20,019 nucleotides of DNA from Tenericutes bacterium HGW-Tenericutes-5 (GTDB lineage Bacteria; Bacillota_I; Bacilli_A; Izemoplasmatales; Hujiaoplasmataceae), in the NCBI GenBank assembly GCA_002839125.1, contig PGXI01000009.1:1-20019 (forward strand), in the 5' to 3' direction. Positions 7,331 to 14,960 of the stretch are shown here, piece after piece. The translations under genes and the position numbers were made by a program. Below the pieces are notes generated by a model, which made no database searches, was not told the DNA's origin, and was given only the letters and a program-made list of their open reading frames with translations. Position 1 is the first letter of the stretch. Each line of letters begins with the position of its first letter.

Positions 7331-8162
7331 TATATCCCACTCCCATTGTTCCTGGGCCGGCATGACATCCAACAACTGGTGTCAAAGGAATTAATAATAT
7401 ATCGTTTAAGCCATGAGTTTCTAACTCATCTTTTAAATCTAGCATTTCAGCCATATTATTGGTATAAACGATAAAAGGAATAACGTTTTTGTCTTTCACT
7501 TCGGTTAAGAACCTTTGTTTTAATTCTTCTCTCGCTTTTGAAGTCGTTCTAATCTTATCTAAAGTTTCAACTTTTCCTTCTTTGCTTAAGTGGAGTAATG
7601 GTCTTAATTTAAGAAGTGATCCGATTGCGCCGGCAACTCCGCTCAAACGTCCATTCTTTACTAAGTATTTTAATGTGTTTACAGTAATATAAACATGATT
7701 GTTATCTCTAATCTTGTCTAATTGTGCAATGATTTCTTCTGCACTCTTTTTTTCGTCAGCCATTTTTTTAGCTGTCATTGCCATGAGAGCTTCTACGTAA
7801 GTTAAAGATAATGAGTCATAAACGATAACTTCAATATCAATCATTTTAGCTGCTAAAACAGCGTTTTGGTAAGTTCCGCTAAGTAGTTTTGAAATCGTGA
7901 TAACGATTAATTTTGTGTAACCAGCATTTTTCATTTCTTCATACATCTCAAGGATTTTTCCTGTAGAAGTTTGAGAAGTTGAAATGTCTAAATCGGGATT
8001 CTTTTCTAAGCGACTGTAAAAATCGTCACTGTTGATTTCAATGAAATCCTCATATTCTTTTTTCTCAATATTTAATAACGATCTGAATTTTCTAATCTCT
8101 TTGTCATGAACTAAATAATCAATGCCTGAATTACCACAAACTGCTACTCCGATTCTTTCCAT
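7317..8162 (-). CDS. degV: DegV-family fatty-acid-binding protein (FakB-like)
   Basis: A 281-residue DegV protein. The family binds a fatty acid between two domains; in Firmicutes, FakB members present it to the kinase FakA, which makes acyl-phosphate, the substrate of PlsY. Visible family elements are TSTSQTSTG-like ISTSQTSTG (60-68) and LSGTYQNA (94-101), which form the fatty-acid carboxylate pocket, and GCHAGPGTMGVGYI (265-278), with His267 at the place of the FakB active-site histidine. The N-terminus (VAVCGNSGIDYLV) is less typical than the usual DSxxDLP-type start. ATG 8162 follows AGGGGTG. The gene leads a two-gene unit with a FabT-like repressor whose coding region overlaps its 3' end. 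The promoter and a FabT-like operator lie just upstream. DegV family is certain; the FakB role is inferred, and the kinase is not in the window. Confidence 0.93.
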   Translation of the reverse strand: MERIGVAVCGNSGIDYLVHDKEIRKFRSLLNIEKKEYEDFIEINSDDFYSRLEKNPDLDISTSQTSTGKILEMYEEMKNAGYTKLIVITISKLLSGTYQNAVLAAKMIDIEVIVYDSLSLTYVEALMAMTAKKMADEKKSAEEIIAQLDKIRDNNHVYITVNTLKYLVKNGRLSGVAGAIGSLLKLRPLLHLSKEGKVETLDKIRTTSKAREELKQRFLTEVKDKNVIPFIVYTNNMAEMLDLKDELETHGLNDILLIPLTPVVGCHAGPGTMGVGYIEKV

Positions 8163-8195
8163 AATACACCCCTAATTTAATTTTTAAATTCAAAT

Positions 8196-8212
8196 AGTTT
8201 GAACTTCAAATT
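8196..8212. promoter_or_regulatory. FabT-type operator palindrome
   Basis: The 17-base sequence AGTTTGAACTTCAAATT has the TTTGA-N3-TCAAA core known for FabT boxes of lactic acid bacteria, including the flanking A and T positions. The core is a perfect inverted repeat and the symmetry extends, with one mismatch pair, to about 21 bases. A second, overlapping palindrome, TTCAAA-TAG-TTTGAA (8189-8203), shares one half-site. On the minus strand the box begins 2 bases after the -10 of the degV-fabT promoter and covers the expected transcription start, the ideal place for a repressor. It explains how the FabT-like protein could control its own operon. Confidence 0.75.
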
Positions 8213-8214
8213 AT

Positions 8215-8243
8215 ATTTTAGCATATGTATTTTTAAAAATCAA
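8215..8243 (-). promoter_or_regulatory. degV-fabT promoter
   Basis: On the minus strand, TTGATT (8243-8238) and TAAAAT (8220-8215) are separated by 17 bases, with TGC before the -10 (extended -10). The predicted start near 8208 lies inside the FabT-type palindrome. The untranslated leader is about 46 bases. Confidence 0.8.
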
Positions 8244-8259
8244 GCACTATCAGCTTTAA

Positions 8260-8281
8260 AAAAGAGCCTAAGCTCCTTTTA
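8260..8281 (-). terminator. Terminator of the glyS-dnaG-rpoD-trmK-nif3 unit
   Basis: Overlapping the nif3 stop codon, minus-strand AAAAGGAGC and GCTCTTTT (8280-8261) form a short stem with a TTAG loop followed by a T-run. The stem contains one G-T pair. It separates nif3 from the degV promoter just downstream. Confidence 0.7.
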
Positions 8282-9043
8282 ATATTGTTGGTAAGGATTT
8301 GTGTTAATTTCAGACTTAATAAATTCGACTTCTTTAAACTCATCATTTAATAAATTATAAACTGCATCAACAAAGATTTTTTCAGCGTGATGACCAATGT
8401 CAATCACGGTTAAACCTAGACTTGTAGCGTCTAAAGCGGTGTGATAAGTAACATCTCCCGTTAGGTAAACGTCACAACCTTTCATCTTTGCTTGATACAT
8501 ATGTTTTGATCCTGACCCACCAGATATCCCAACTCTTGAAACATCTCTAGAAATACTACCGATAACTTTGACATTATCAAGATTTAACTTTTCTTTAATG
8601 TCTTTGATGAAATCTTTAATATTAACTGTTTCAATGTCACCGAATCTGCCAATACCATCAACTTCATCCATTAATTTTACATTTTCTAGACCAATAATTC
8701 TTGCGAATTCATCATTCATACCACCTTCTGCGGTATCATAATTTGTATGAGCAGAATAAACGGTAATATTGTGCTTGATTAAGTTTTTTATAATCCAACC
8801 TCTTGGGGTATCAAAGATAATTTTGTCCAATGGATTAAACATTAGTGGATGGTGAGAAATGATCATATTGACTTTTTTATCAATTGCTTCTTTGATAACT
8901 TCTTTAGTTACGTCTAAAGTAATTAATACTTTTTTTGCCGGTATATTTAAGGTTCCGACCTGAATTCCGACATTATCCCATTCATATGCTAAATCTTTAG
9001 GAAACTTGCCTTCAAAGTATTTAATTATGTCAACTAAATTCAT
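8279..9043 (-). CDS. Nif3-like dinuclear metal centre protein
   Basis: A 254-residue Nif3/YqfO/YbgI-family protein. Family members form hexameric toroids with two metal ions per subunit; the physiological reaction is unsettled, though many are annotated as GTP cyclohydrolase 1 type 2 homologues. Likely metal ligands are visible: ISHHP (62-66), SAHTNYDTAEGG (97-108, His99 and Asp103) and GHHAEK (217-222, with His219 and Glu221). The protein has the short form, close to E. coli YbgI, and lacks the extra PII-like middle domain of Bacillus YqfO. ATG 9043 overlaps the trmK stop in an ATGA junction and has GGAGGAG upstream, indicating translational coupling. The rpoD-trmK-nif3 order is common in Firmicutes. 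It is the last gene of its unit. Confidence 0.93.
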   Translation of the reverse strand: MNLVDIIKYFEGKFPKDLAYEWDNVGIQVGTLNIPAKKVLITLDVTKEVIKEAIDKKVNMIISHHPLMFNPLDKIIFDTPRGWIIKNLIKHNITVYSAHTNYDTAEGGMNDEFARIIGLENVKLMDEVDGIGRFGDIETVNIKDFIKDIKEKLNLDNVKVIGSISRDVSRVGISGGSGSKHMYQAKMKGCDVYLTGDVTYHTALDATSLGLTVIDIGHHAEKIFVDAVYNLLNDEFKEVEFIKSEINTNPYQQY

Positions 9044-9690
9044 GTAATAATCTCCTCCAGTTCGCTAATTCGTATATTTAAATCTTGTTTTACGTCTTCA
9101 TTTTTTGCATGTTTTACTGCGGTTTTTAACCCATTAATCTGTTTTGTAATCATACTGATAAATTGGGTTGATTTCTCTTTGATAATAAATGGACCGAATT
9201 CTTTTTCTAAGCTAGTAAGCTGCATTTGTCCTTTTTCCAGAACAATTAATTGGTAGTTTTTTCTGTTCTCATGAATAAGTTCTTCAGCGATAATCTTCCA
9301 ATATATTTTTTGTAAAAAGGTTCTGAGAATTTCGTTTTCCGAATTGGCAATTAAAATCAATCTTTTAACATTTTTTAAGTCAGCTTCCTCAAGAATTGAT
9401 TCGATTAGTCTTCCGCCCATTCCTAAGATACTTACTACATCTACTTCTTCAGTTAGATAAGTAAGACCATCAGCGAAAACCGGAATTACTGAGTTTTGCA
9501 CATTATTATCAAGGATATTTTTTTTTGCATTATTTAGAGGTTTTTCTTTATTGTCTGAAGCATAAGCCTTTTTAACCAAGTTGTTTTTTACACAGTAAAT
9601 GGGTAACTTACCATGATCAGTACCACAATCTGCTAAACAATTAAATCCAGCGATGTATTTACTTGCGGTTAAAAGTCTTAACGATTTCAT
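9040..9690 (-). CDS. trmK: tRNA (adenine22-N1)-methyltransferase
   Basis: TrmK methylates N1 of adenine 22 in the D-arm of tRNAs, using S-adenosylmethionine. The 216 residues show the Rossmann-type methyltransferase fold: motif I LADCGTDHGKLPIY (19-32), an acidic residue after strand 2 (YASDN, Asp46), FADGL (72-76) and the family hallmark SILGMGG (87-93). The C-terminal third is a helical, probably coiled-coil domain (about residues 165-214) as in B. subtilis TrmK. The ATG at 9690 overlaps the rpoD stop (ATGA) and the gene's own stop overlaps nif3 in the same way, so it is translationally linked on both sides. The position behind rpoD is conserved in Bacillus. Identity is well supported by motif and context. 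Confidence 0.93.
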   Translation of the reverse strand: MKSLRLLTASKYIAGFNCLADCGTDHGKLPIYCVKNNLVKKAYASDNKEKPLNNAKKNILDNNVQNSVIPVFADGLTYLTEEVDVVSILGMGGRLIESILEEADLKNVKRLILIANSENEILRTFLQKIYWKIIAEELIHENRKNYQLIVLEKGQMQLTSLEKEFGPFIIKEKSTQFISMITKQINGLKTAVKHAKNEDVKQDLNIRISELEEIIT

Positions 9691-10940
9691 TGATTGCTGC
9701 CTTGATGAAAATCTTTTAATTTTTTCGAACGATTTGGACTTCTTAATTTGCGAATTGCTTTAGCTTCAATTTGTCGAATTCTTTCTCTAGTTACATTGAA
9801 TTCTTTTCCAACTTCTTCTAAAGTGCGACTCTTTCCATCAAGCAATCCAAAGCGCATTCTTAAGACTTTTTCTTCTCTGTCAGTTAAAGTTTCTAGCGCT
9901 GCATCTAGTTCTCTTTTAAGCATTTCTTTAGATGTAAACTCATATGGTGTTAAAATATCTTGATCAGCAATAAAATCACCTAAAGAAGAATCTTCTTCTT
10001 CACCAACAGGAGATTCTAAAGAAATTGGTTCTTGAGCAGTTTTTTGAATTGATTGAACCCTATCGACCGTAATTCCCATTCTTTCAGCTACTTCTTCTGG
10101 AGTAGGTTCACGCTCTAGTTCTTGAGTTAAAGTTCTTTGGGTTCTAACCATCTTATTGATGGTTTCAACCATGTGAACAGGAATTCTAATAGTTCTAGCT
10201 TGATCGGCGATGGCTCTAGTTATTGCCTGACGGATCCACCAGGTTGCATAGGTAGAAAATTTATAGCCTTTGGTATAATCAAACTTACCAACAGCCTTCA
10301 TTAGTCCCATATTGCCTTCTTGAATTAGATCAAGAAATTGTAAACCACGAGAAACATATTTTTTGGCGATTGAGACAACCAATCGTAGATTGGCTTCAAC
10401 TAGTTTTTTGCTAGAGAATTCGCCTTTTTTAAAGATGTCTTCGTATTCAGCTATTTCTTCAGGAGAAATTTCATCTCCAGTTTTCACTCTAAAATCATAT
10501 TCTTCTCTGACTTTTTTAGCACGGTCAATTAAAGTAGCTAACTCGTATTCTTCTTCACCAGTCAATAGATCTACTCTACCGATTTCTTTTAAATACATTC
10601 TCACCGGATCGTCAACTTTAATTGATACAGAAGAATCAAAGACTTTTTCTTTCATTAATTCTTCTTCGATTTCTTTGGAGTAATCTCTTAGCATGTCTAT
10701 ATCGCTAGGTTTGATGTCATCGTCAGTTAAATCTTCTAGGCTGATTTCGTCATTTTCTTCAGTACTTTTTATAAAAGCGAAGATTTCATCAGGTAATGCA
10801 CCTTGAGTACTAAGTTCAGCGATAACTTCAGCGAAGGCTTTATCAGTTTTACGAATATTTTGGAAAATATCTTGTACTGTTAACTCGCCTTTTTCTTTGT
10901 AAATGTTCATTAATTTATCAATTACTTGTTTTTTTGACAT
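9687..10940 (-). CDS. rpoD: Primary sigma factor, sigma-70 family
   Basis: The housekeeping sigma factor (SigA/RpoD), 417 residues. The N-terminal domain (1-80) matches the short region 1.1 of Firmicute SigA. Region 1.2 starts at DDPVRMYLKEIG (110-121). Region 2 contains NLRLVVSIAKKYVSRGLQFLDLIQEGN (184-210) and the -10 recognition helix YKFSTYATWWIRQAITRAI (226-244). Region 3.0 has RIPVHMVETINK (252-263), whose His256 and Glu259 are the residues that read the TG of extended -10 promoters, which are frequent in this window. Region 4.2 has the -35 helix-turn-helix EEVGKEFNVTRERIRQIEAKAIRKLR (375-400). The ATG at 10940 has AAGGAG 7 bases before it inside dnaG and overlaps dnaG by 23 bases. It is part of the macromolecular synthesis operon with dnaG. 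Confidence 0.98.
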   Translation of the reverse strand: MSKKQVIDKLMNIYKEKGELTVQDIFQNIRKTDKAFAEVIAELSTQGALPDEIFAFIKSTEENDEISLEDLTDDDIKPSDIDMLRDYSKEIEEELMKEKVFDSSVSIKVDDPVRMYLKEIGRVDLLTGEEEYELATLIDRAKKVREEYDFRVKTGDEISPEEIAEYEDIFKKGEFSSKKLVEANLRLVVSIAKKYVSRGLQFLDLIQEGNMGLMKAVGKFDYTKGYKFSTYATWWIRQAITRAIADQARTIRIPVHMVETINKMVRTQRTLTQELEREPTPEEVAERMGITVDRVQSIQKTAQEPISLESPVGEEEDSSLGDFIADQDILTPYEFTSKEMLKRELDAALETLTDREEKVLRMRFGLLDGKSRTLEEVGKEFNVTRERIRQIEAKAIRKLRSPNRSKKLKDFHQGSNQ

Positions 10941-12729
10941 TGCGATTCTCCTTTATTTTATGGATAAATTGGTTTAACTCATAAATTCTATTTATGTAGT
11001 GGACTTCTTCCTCTTTAGTTTCGGCTTCATTCATTTTTCTTTTGCATTCGATTATTTCCGCTTCGTACTTGTTTTTAATAAGTGTGTCGATGCAATCGTG
11101 AAGTTCTTTTTCATTGTAAAATTGATTGTCTTTCTTTTTGAAAATCTTTAATTCTTCTTCCGTTACATCGCTTAAATCTCTTTTAAGTTGCAATTCAGTT
11201 AACTCGATTTTTTGACTATAAAGCGAAATTAATGTAAATAGAATTTGCGAAATTCTTTTGTCATCAATTTTTATTGAGTTTATTCGACTAAAGATAAATT
11301 CTCTGGATTCTTGGTAAACTGCATAGTAATGCAAAAGTGTCTTTGCAGCTACTTCAACGTCTTTGTTTGCAAGACGTTTTTTTTCTTGTGCTATGATTAT
11401 TGCATTTTGTCTCTGTTTAATATTTAACATCCTCGCTGTCGCGATTTGAAAATTGTGGTAATCTGCGAGGATATCTTCATAATTAACAGCTGTATCATTG
11501 CTGAATTTTTTTAAATATATTTCTCTAATGGTTGAACTGGCAACTTTGTTTAAATACTCGAATAAAGCATTCTTGGCCTTTTCAATTTCCGCAGGTTTTG
11601 TTAAGTCGTGATCCTTGATAATCATCTCATAAACAAAATCATATTGATCGTAAAGCTTGTTTTTTAAGATGTTTCGAAAAGCTTCTTTTGACTTCTTTTT
11701 AATAAATTCATCCGGATCCATTTTATTAGGTAAAAGTGCAACTTTAACATCTAAGCCAACCTGACCTAATAAGATTAGTGCTTTATATGCTGCTCTAAGT
11801 CCTGCATCGTCACCATCATAACAAACAACGACATTATCCGTATATTTCTTTATTAGTTTAGCGTGATTAATAGTAAGGGCTGTTCCCATTGAACAAACAG
11901 CTTCAAAAACATTAGCCTTATAAGCACTCATAACATCAAAGAATCCCTCCATTAGGATAATTCTCTTATTTTGATTGATGTAGGGAATAGCCTTATCTAA
12001 ATTAAATAATACCTCTGATTTAGAAAAAATATCAGTTTGACTGGAATTAACATATTTAGCTGTATTCTCTTCGTTATTAAAAATTCTACCGCTAAAACCA
12101 ACTGTCTTTCCATATTCATCTTTGATTGGAAACATGATTTTGTTTCTAAAGATATCATAATAGTCAGATTCGTTTTTGCCAATCAATCCAGCTTCAATAA
12201 GTTCATAATCATGAAAGTCTTTTGTCAAACTCTCATAAAGCAAGTTACCCGATTTAGGTGCTAACCCGATTTCAAAATAACTAAGTGTCTCTTCATCAAA
12301 ACCCCGAGATCTTAAGTATTCTAATCCTGATTTTCCAGTTTCTAAATTTAGTAATTGTAAAGAAAAAAATTGTTTTGCAAGTTCATTAATTCGGTAATAC
12401 TTTTCTTTATTATCAGTTCTTTTAAAGTTGTCTTCATGGTCGGGTATGATGTTGTATTTCTCACCTAAAAAGTTTAGTGCCTCACCATAATTCAAGTGTT
12501 TATATTTTTGAATAAAACCAACGACGTTTCCCTTTTCTCCACAACCGAAGCAGTTGAAAAGTTGTCTTTCTTTACTGACGAAGAATGATGGTGTTTTTTC
12601 ATTGTGAAAAGGGCAAAGACCTTTGAGGTTTTTGCCTGCTTGCTGCAAGGATACAAACTCAGATATAACATCGACGATGTCGGCTGTTCTTAAAATTTCT
12701 TCTACTTTTTTCTGACTGTATCGGGCCAT
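10918..12729 (-). CDS. dnaG: DNA primase
   Basis: DnaG makes RNA primers at the replication fork. The 603 residues show the N-terminal CHC2 zinc-binding domain (Cys39, His42, Cys60, Cys63 in CPFHNEKTPSF...FNCFGCGEKGN), then the polymerase core FRNKIMFPIKDEYGKTVGFSGR (194-215) and the TOPRIM part with MEGFFDV (260-266, Glu261) and YDGDDAG (304-310, Asp305/Asp307). The C-terminal part, rich in charged helices, corresponds to the helicase-interacting domain and is poorly conserved, as usual. ATG 12729 follows AAAGG. The gene lies 22 bases behind glyS and its 3' end carries the rpoD ribosome binding site and start. The glyS-dnaG-rpoD linkage is a classic Firmicute arrangement. Identity is certain. 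Confidence 0.98.
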   Translation of the reverse strand: MARYSQKKVEEILRTADIVDVISEFVSLQQAGKNLKGLCPFHNEKTPSFFVSKERQLFNCFGCGEKGNVVGFIQKYKHLNYGEALNFLGEKYNIIPDHEDNFKRTDNKEKYYRINELAKQFFSLQLLNLETGKSGLEYLRSRGFDEETLSYFEIGLAPKSGNLLYESLTKDFHDYELIEAGLIGKNESDYYDIFRNKIMFPIKDEYGKTVGFSGRIFNNEENTAKYVNSSQTDIFSKSEVLFNLDKAIPYINQNKRIILMEGFFDVMSAYKANVFEAVCSMGTALTINHAKLIKKYTDNVVVCYDGDDAGLRAAYKALILLGQVGLDVKVALLPNKMDPDEFIKKKSKEAFRNILKNKLYDQYDFVYEMIIKDHDLTKPAEIEKAKNALFEYLNKVASSTIREIYLKKFSNDTAVNYEDILADYHNFQIATARMLNIKQRQNAIIIAQEKKRLANKDVEVAAKTLLHYYAVYQESREFIFSRINSIKIDDKRISQILFTLISLYSQKIELTELQLKRDLSDVTEEELKIFKKKDNQFYNEKELHDCIDTLIKNKYEAEIIECKRKMNEAETKEEEVHYINRIYELNQFIHKIKENRNVKKTSN

Positions 12730-12751
12730 TAGCTACCTTTCTATCTTTATC

Positions 12752-14134
12752 TTATAAATCAAATTGCTTCTTTAGATATTGGTTGAGTTCTTTTAAAGCA
12801 ACTCTTACTTGTTCCATTGTGTCTCTGTCTCTGACCGTTACCGTATCATCTTCTAAGGTTTGATTATCAATTGTTACACAGAATGGTGTTCCAATCGCAT
12901 CAGCACGACGATATCTTCTACCAATATTACCTGCATCATCATAAAAAGCTACAAAGTTCTTCATCAATTGTTCATATACTTCTTCTGATTTTTCAGTATG
13001 ATATTTTTTTACCAATGGTAATACGTTTACTTGATATGGAGCTAGTTCTTTATTAATTTTGAGTAGTGTTCTAATTTCTCCATCTTCTAAAGTTTCGTCT
13101 TCAAGATTATCAAGTAAAACTGCTAAAAATAATCTTTCAACCCCAAGAGAAGGTTCAATTACATACGGTAAATAGGTTTCGTTTGTAACAGGATCAAGAT
13201 ATTCAAGATTTTCACCTGAATACTCCTGATGACGTTTTAAATCATAGTCTGTTCTTGAGGCAATACCCCATAGTTCATCAAATCCCCATGGGAAGTTATA
13301 TAAAACATCTGTTGTAGCATTTGAGTAAAATGATAATTTTTCTGCAGGATGGTCATAAAATTTAATTGATTCCGGTTTTAATCCAATCTCTACTAAAAAC
13401 TCTTTTGCAAAGTTTTTCCAGTATCCAAACCATTCCATTTCTGTTCCGGGAACACAGAAAAATTCTAACTCCATTTGCTCGAATTCTCTTGTTCGGAAAA
13501 CAAAGTTACCAGGAGTAATTTCATTTCTAAAAGATTTTCCAACTTGACCAATTCCAAACGGAACTTTTTTTCTTGATGTTCTAACGATGTTTTTAAAGTT
13601 TAGAAATATTCCTTGAGCCGTTTCTGGCCTTAGGTAGATTTCGTTATTACTTTCTTGAGTAACACCTTGAGAAGTTTTAAACATTAGATTAAATTCTCTT
13701 ATTTCGGTATAATCAACGCTGCCGCAGTTTGGGCATTTAATTTTATGTTCGATTATATAGTCATACATCTTTTGATAATCCCAACCATCAGCATCTACTT
13801 CACTTTTTGAAGATTGGGCAATTAAATTATCTGCTCTATGTCTTGCTTTACAGACCTTACAATCCATCAAAGGATCTTTAAAGCCTGCTACATGTCCAGT
13901 GGCTTCCCAAACCTTCGGGTTTAAAAGAATCGAAGAATCGATTCCAACATTATATTTGTTTTGGGAAACAAAACGTTTCCACCAAAATTTCTTTATATTA
14001 TTTTTTAATTCTACACCCAAAGGACCATAATCCCAGGTGTTAGCTAAGCCGCCATATATTTCTGAGCCTTGATAGACAAATCCGTATCTTTTAGCATAAG
14101 CATTTAGTTGTTCAATAGTATATTTCAAAGCCAT
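12752..14134 (-). CDS. glyS: Glycyl-tRNA synthetase, single-subunit alpha2 type
   Basis: This class II synthetase charges tRNA-Gly. It is the homodimeric type also found in eukaryotes, archaea, mycoplasmas and some Firmicutes, not the alpha2beta2 glyQ/glyS form of B. subtilis. The 460 residues include GSEIYGGLANTWDYGPLG (23-40), a zinc site with Cys92, Cys95, Cys134 and Cys137, motif 2 SFRNEITPGNFVFRTREFEQMELEFF (201-226) and the motif 3 region EPSLGVERLFLAVL. The C-terminus has the anticodon-binding domain (PYQVNVLPLVKK onward). The ATG at 14134 has GGAGG only two bases upstream, unusually close, but family alignment supports this start. It leads the unit glyS-dnaG-rpoD-trmK-nif3 from a near-consensus promoter. 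The leader of about 28 bases leaves no room for a T-box. Confidence 0.97.
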   Translation of the reverse strand: MALKYTIEQLNAYAKRYGFVYQGSEIYGGLANTWDYGPLGVELKNNIKKFWWKRFVSQNKYNVGIDSSILLNPKVWEATGHVAGFKDPLMDCKVCKARHRADNLIAQSSKSEVDADGWDYQKMYDYIIEHKIKCPNCGSVDYTEIREFNLMFKTSQGVTQESNNEIYLRPETAQGIFLNFKNIVRTSRKKVPFGIGQVGKSFRNEITPGNFVFRTREFEQMELEFFCVPGTEMEWFGYWKNFAKEFLVEIGLKPESIKFYDHPAEKLSFYSNATTDVLYNFPWGFDELWGIASRTDYDLKRHQEYSGENLEYLDPVTNETYLPYVIEPSLGVERLFLAVLLDNLEDETLEDGEIRTLLKINKELAPYQVNVLPLVKKYHTEKSEEVYEQLMKNFVAFYDDAGNIGRRYRRADAIGTPFCVTIDNQTLEDDTVTVRDRDTMEQVRVALKELNQYLKKQFDL

Positions 14135-14168
14135 TTCCTCCGTTTTTTTCGCATACTAACTCATTATA

Positions 14169-14197
14169 ATTATACTCTTTTTATGCACCTAAGTCAA
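14169..14197 (-). promoter_or_regulatory. glyS-dnaG-rpoD operon promoter
   Basis: On the minus strand, TTGACT (14197-14192) and TATAAT (14174-14169) are separated by exactly 17 bases. This is the closest match to the sigma-A consensus in the window. A second TATAAT-like copy follows directly at 14168-14163. It is expected to start transcription near 14162. Confidence 0.88.
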
Positions 14198-14217
14198 ACC
14201 GATAACCGTGATAATAT

Positions 14218-14254
14218 TTAAAAAAGAACTCATTAATAGCCAATAAGTCCTTTT
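14218..14254 (-). terminator. Terminator at the end of recO
   Basis: The last codons of recO form one arm. Minus-strand bases 14254-14242 pair with 14234-14222 (13 pairs, two of them G-T) around a 7-base loop, followed by a T-run to 14220. It ends the long unit that begins at 18563 and separates it from the glyS promoter. Confidence 0.75.
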
Positions 14255-14949
14255 AACATCTTCCTCGTCTTGGAAAAGTAATTTAGATGATATTCATAAT
14301 ACTCATCTATTAAGTTTCGGATGTCTTTATAAAGCGATAAATCAATGTCGATTTCTTTTGTCTTGTTAAGATCGTGATAGTAAAGTTTTCTTATAGCTTG
14401 AACGGTTTGGTTGTTATAAGAGTTCTCTTTTTGATGGGTTTTACAAAAGACCCCACCATCTTTAATGCTAAAGGTTAATTCGTCTTTTTCCTCACAAACA
14501 ATACAACTGTTCAAATTTGGATTTACACCTAATAAATATAAAAGCTTTAACTCAAACATATTGATGTAAGGAATATAGTTGCTTTCTTCTTTTATTAACG
14601 GTAAGATTTTTAATAAAAAATTATAGAGTTTTTCATGATCATGTTCATGGGTAGAAAAATAATAAAGCATTTCACTTAAGAAGAGACAATAAGTATATTT
14701 TTCTAAAGATTCGTGTATTGATGAATAATTACCTATAACTTCTCCGTCTCTTAGTGTTTGTAAGTTTTTACCAGAGACAATCAACTTAACTTGATTAAGG
14801 ATTTTTGTGAGGTTTAAAAACGGACTCTTCATTTTTCTTGAGCCATGGACCAAAACCGATATTAAACCTTGGTCAGTATAAAGATAGATTATTTCCGAAC
14901 TCTCTTTATAACTGATTTTTTTTAGAATAATACCTTGGTATTCATTCAC
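14233..14949 (-). CDS. recO: DNA repair protein RecO
   Basis: RecO mediates RecA loading with RecR in recombinational repair. The 238 residues begin with the OB-fold domain (MNEYQGIILKKISYKESSEIIYLYTDQGLISVLVHGSRK, a typical RecO N-terminus), followed by a helical domain and a zinc-finger-like segment with Cys149, Cys152, Cys169 and His172 (CIVC...GGVFCKTH). The start is GTG 14949, with GAGG about 9 bases upstream; no in-frame ATG fits the family N-terminus. It follows era by 11 bases and is the last gene before a hairpin terminator. The era-recO order is widely conserved in Firmicutes. Overall sequence is divergent, as is normal for RecO, but N-terminal pattern, zinc site and position agree. 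Confidence 0.92.
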   Translation of the reverse strand: MNEYQGIILKKISYKESSEIIYLYTDQGLISVLVHGSRKMKSPFLNLTKILNQVKLIVSGKNLQTLRDGEVIGNYSSIHESLEKYTYCLFLSEMLYYFSTHEHDHEKLYNFLLKILPLIKEESNYIPYINMFELKLLYLLGVNPNLNSCIVCEEKDELTFSIKDGGVFCKTHQKENSYNNQTVQAIRKLYYHDLNKTKEIDIDLSLYKDIRNLIDEYYEYHLNYFSKTRKMLKGLIGY

Positions 14950-14960
14950 TTTCTTATCCT

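Noticed and set aside
12037..13056. Plus-strand open frames within dnaG and glyS
   Set aside because: They are antisense shadows with no ribosome binding site and no family similarity, lying over clearly identified essential genes.
14135..14232. T-box riboswitch in front of glyS
   Set aside because: The strong promoter at 14169-14197 leaves a leader of only about 28 bases, too short for a T-box, and the hairpin upstream belongs to the end of recO.
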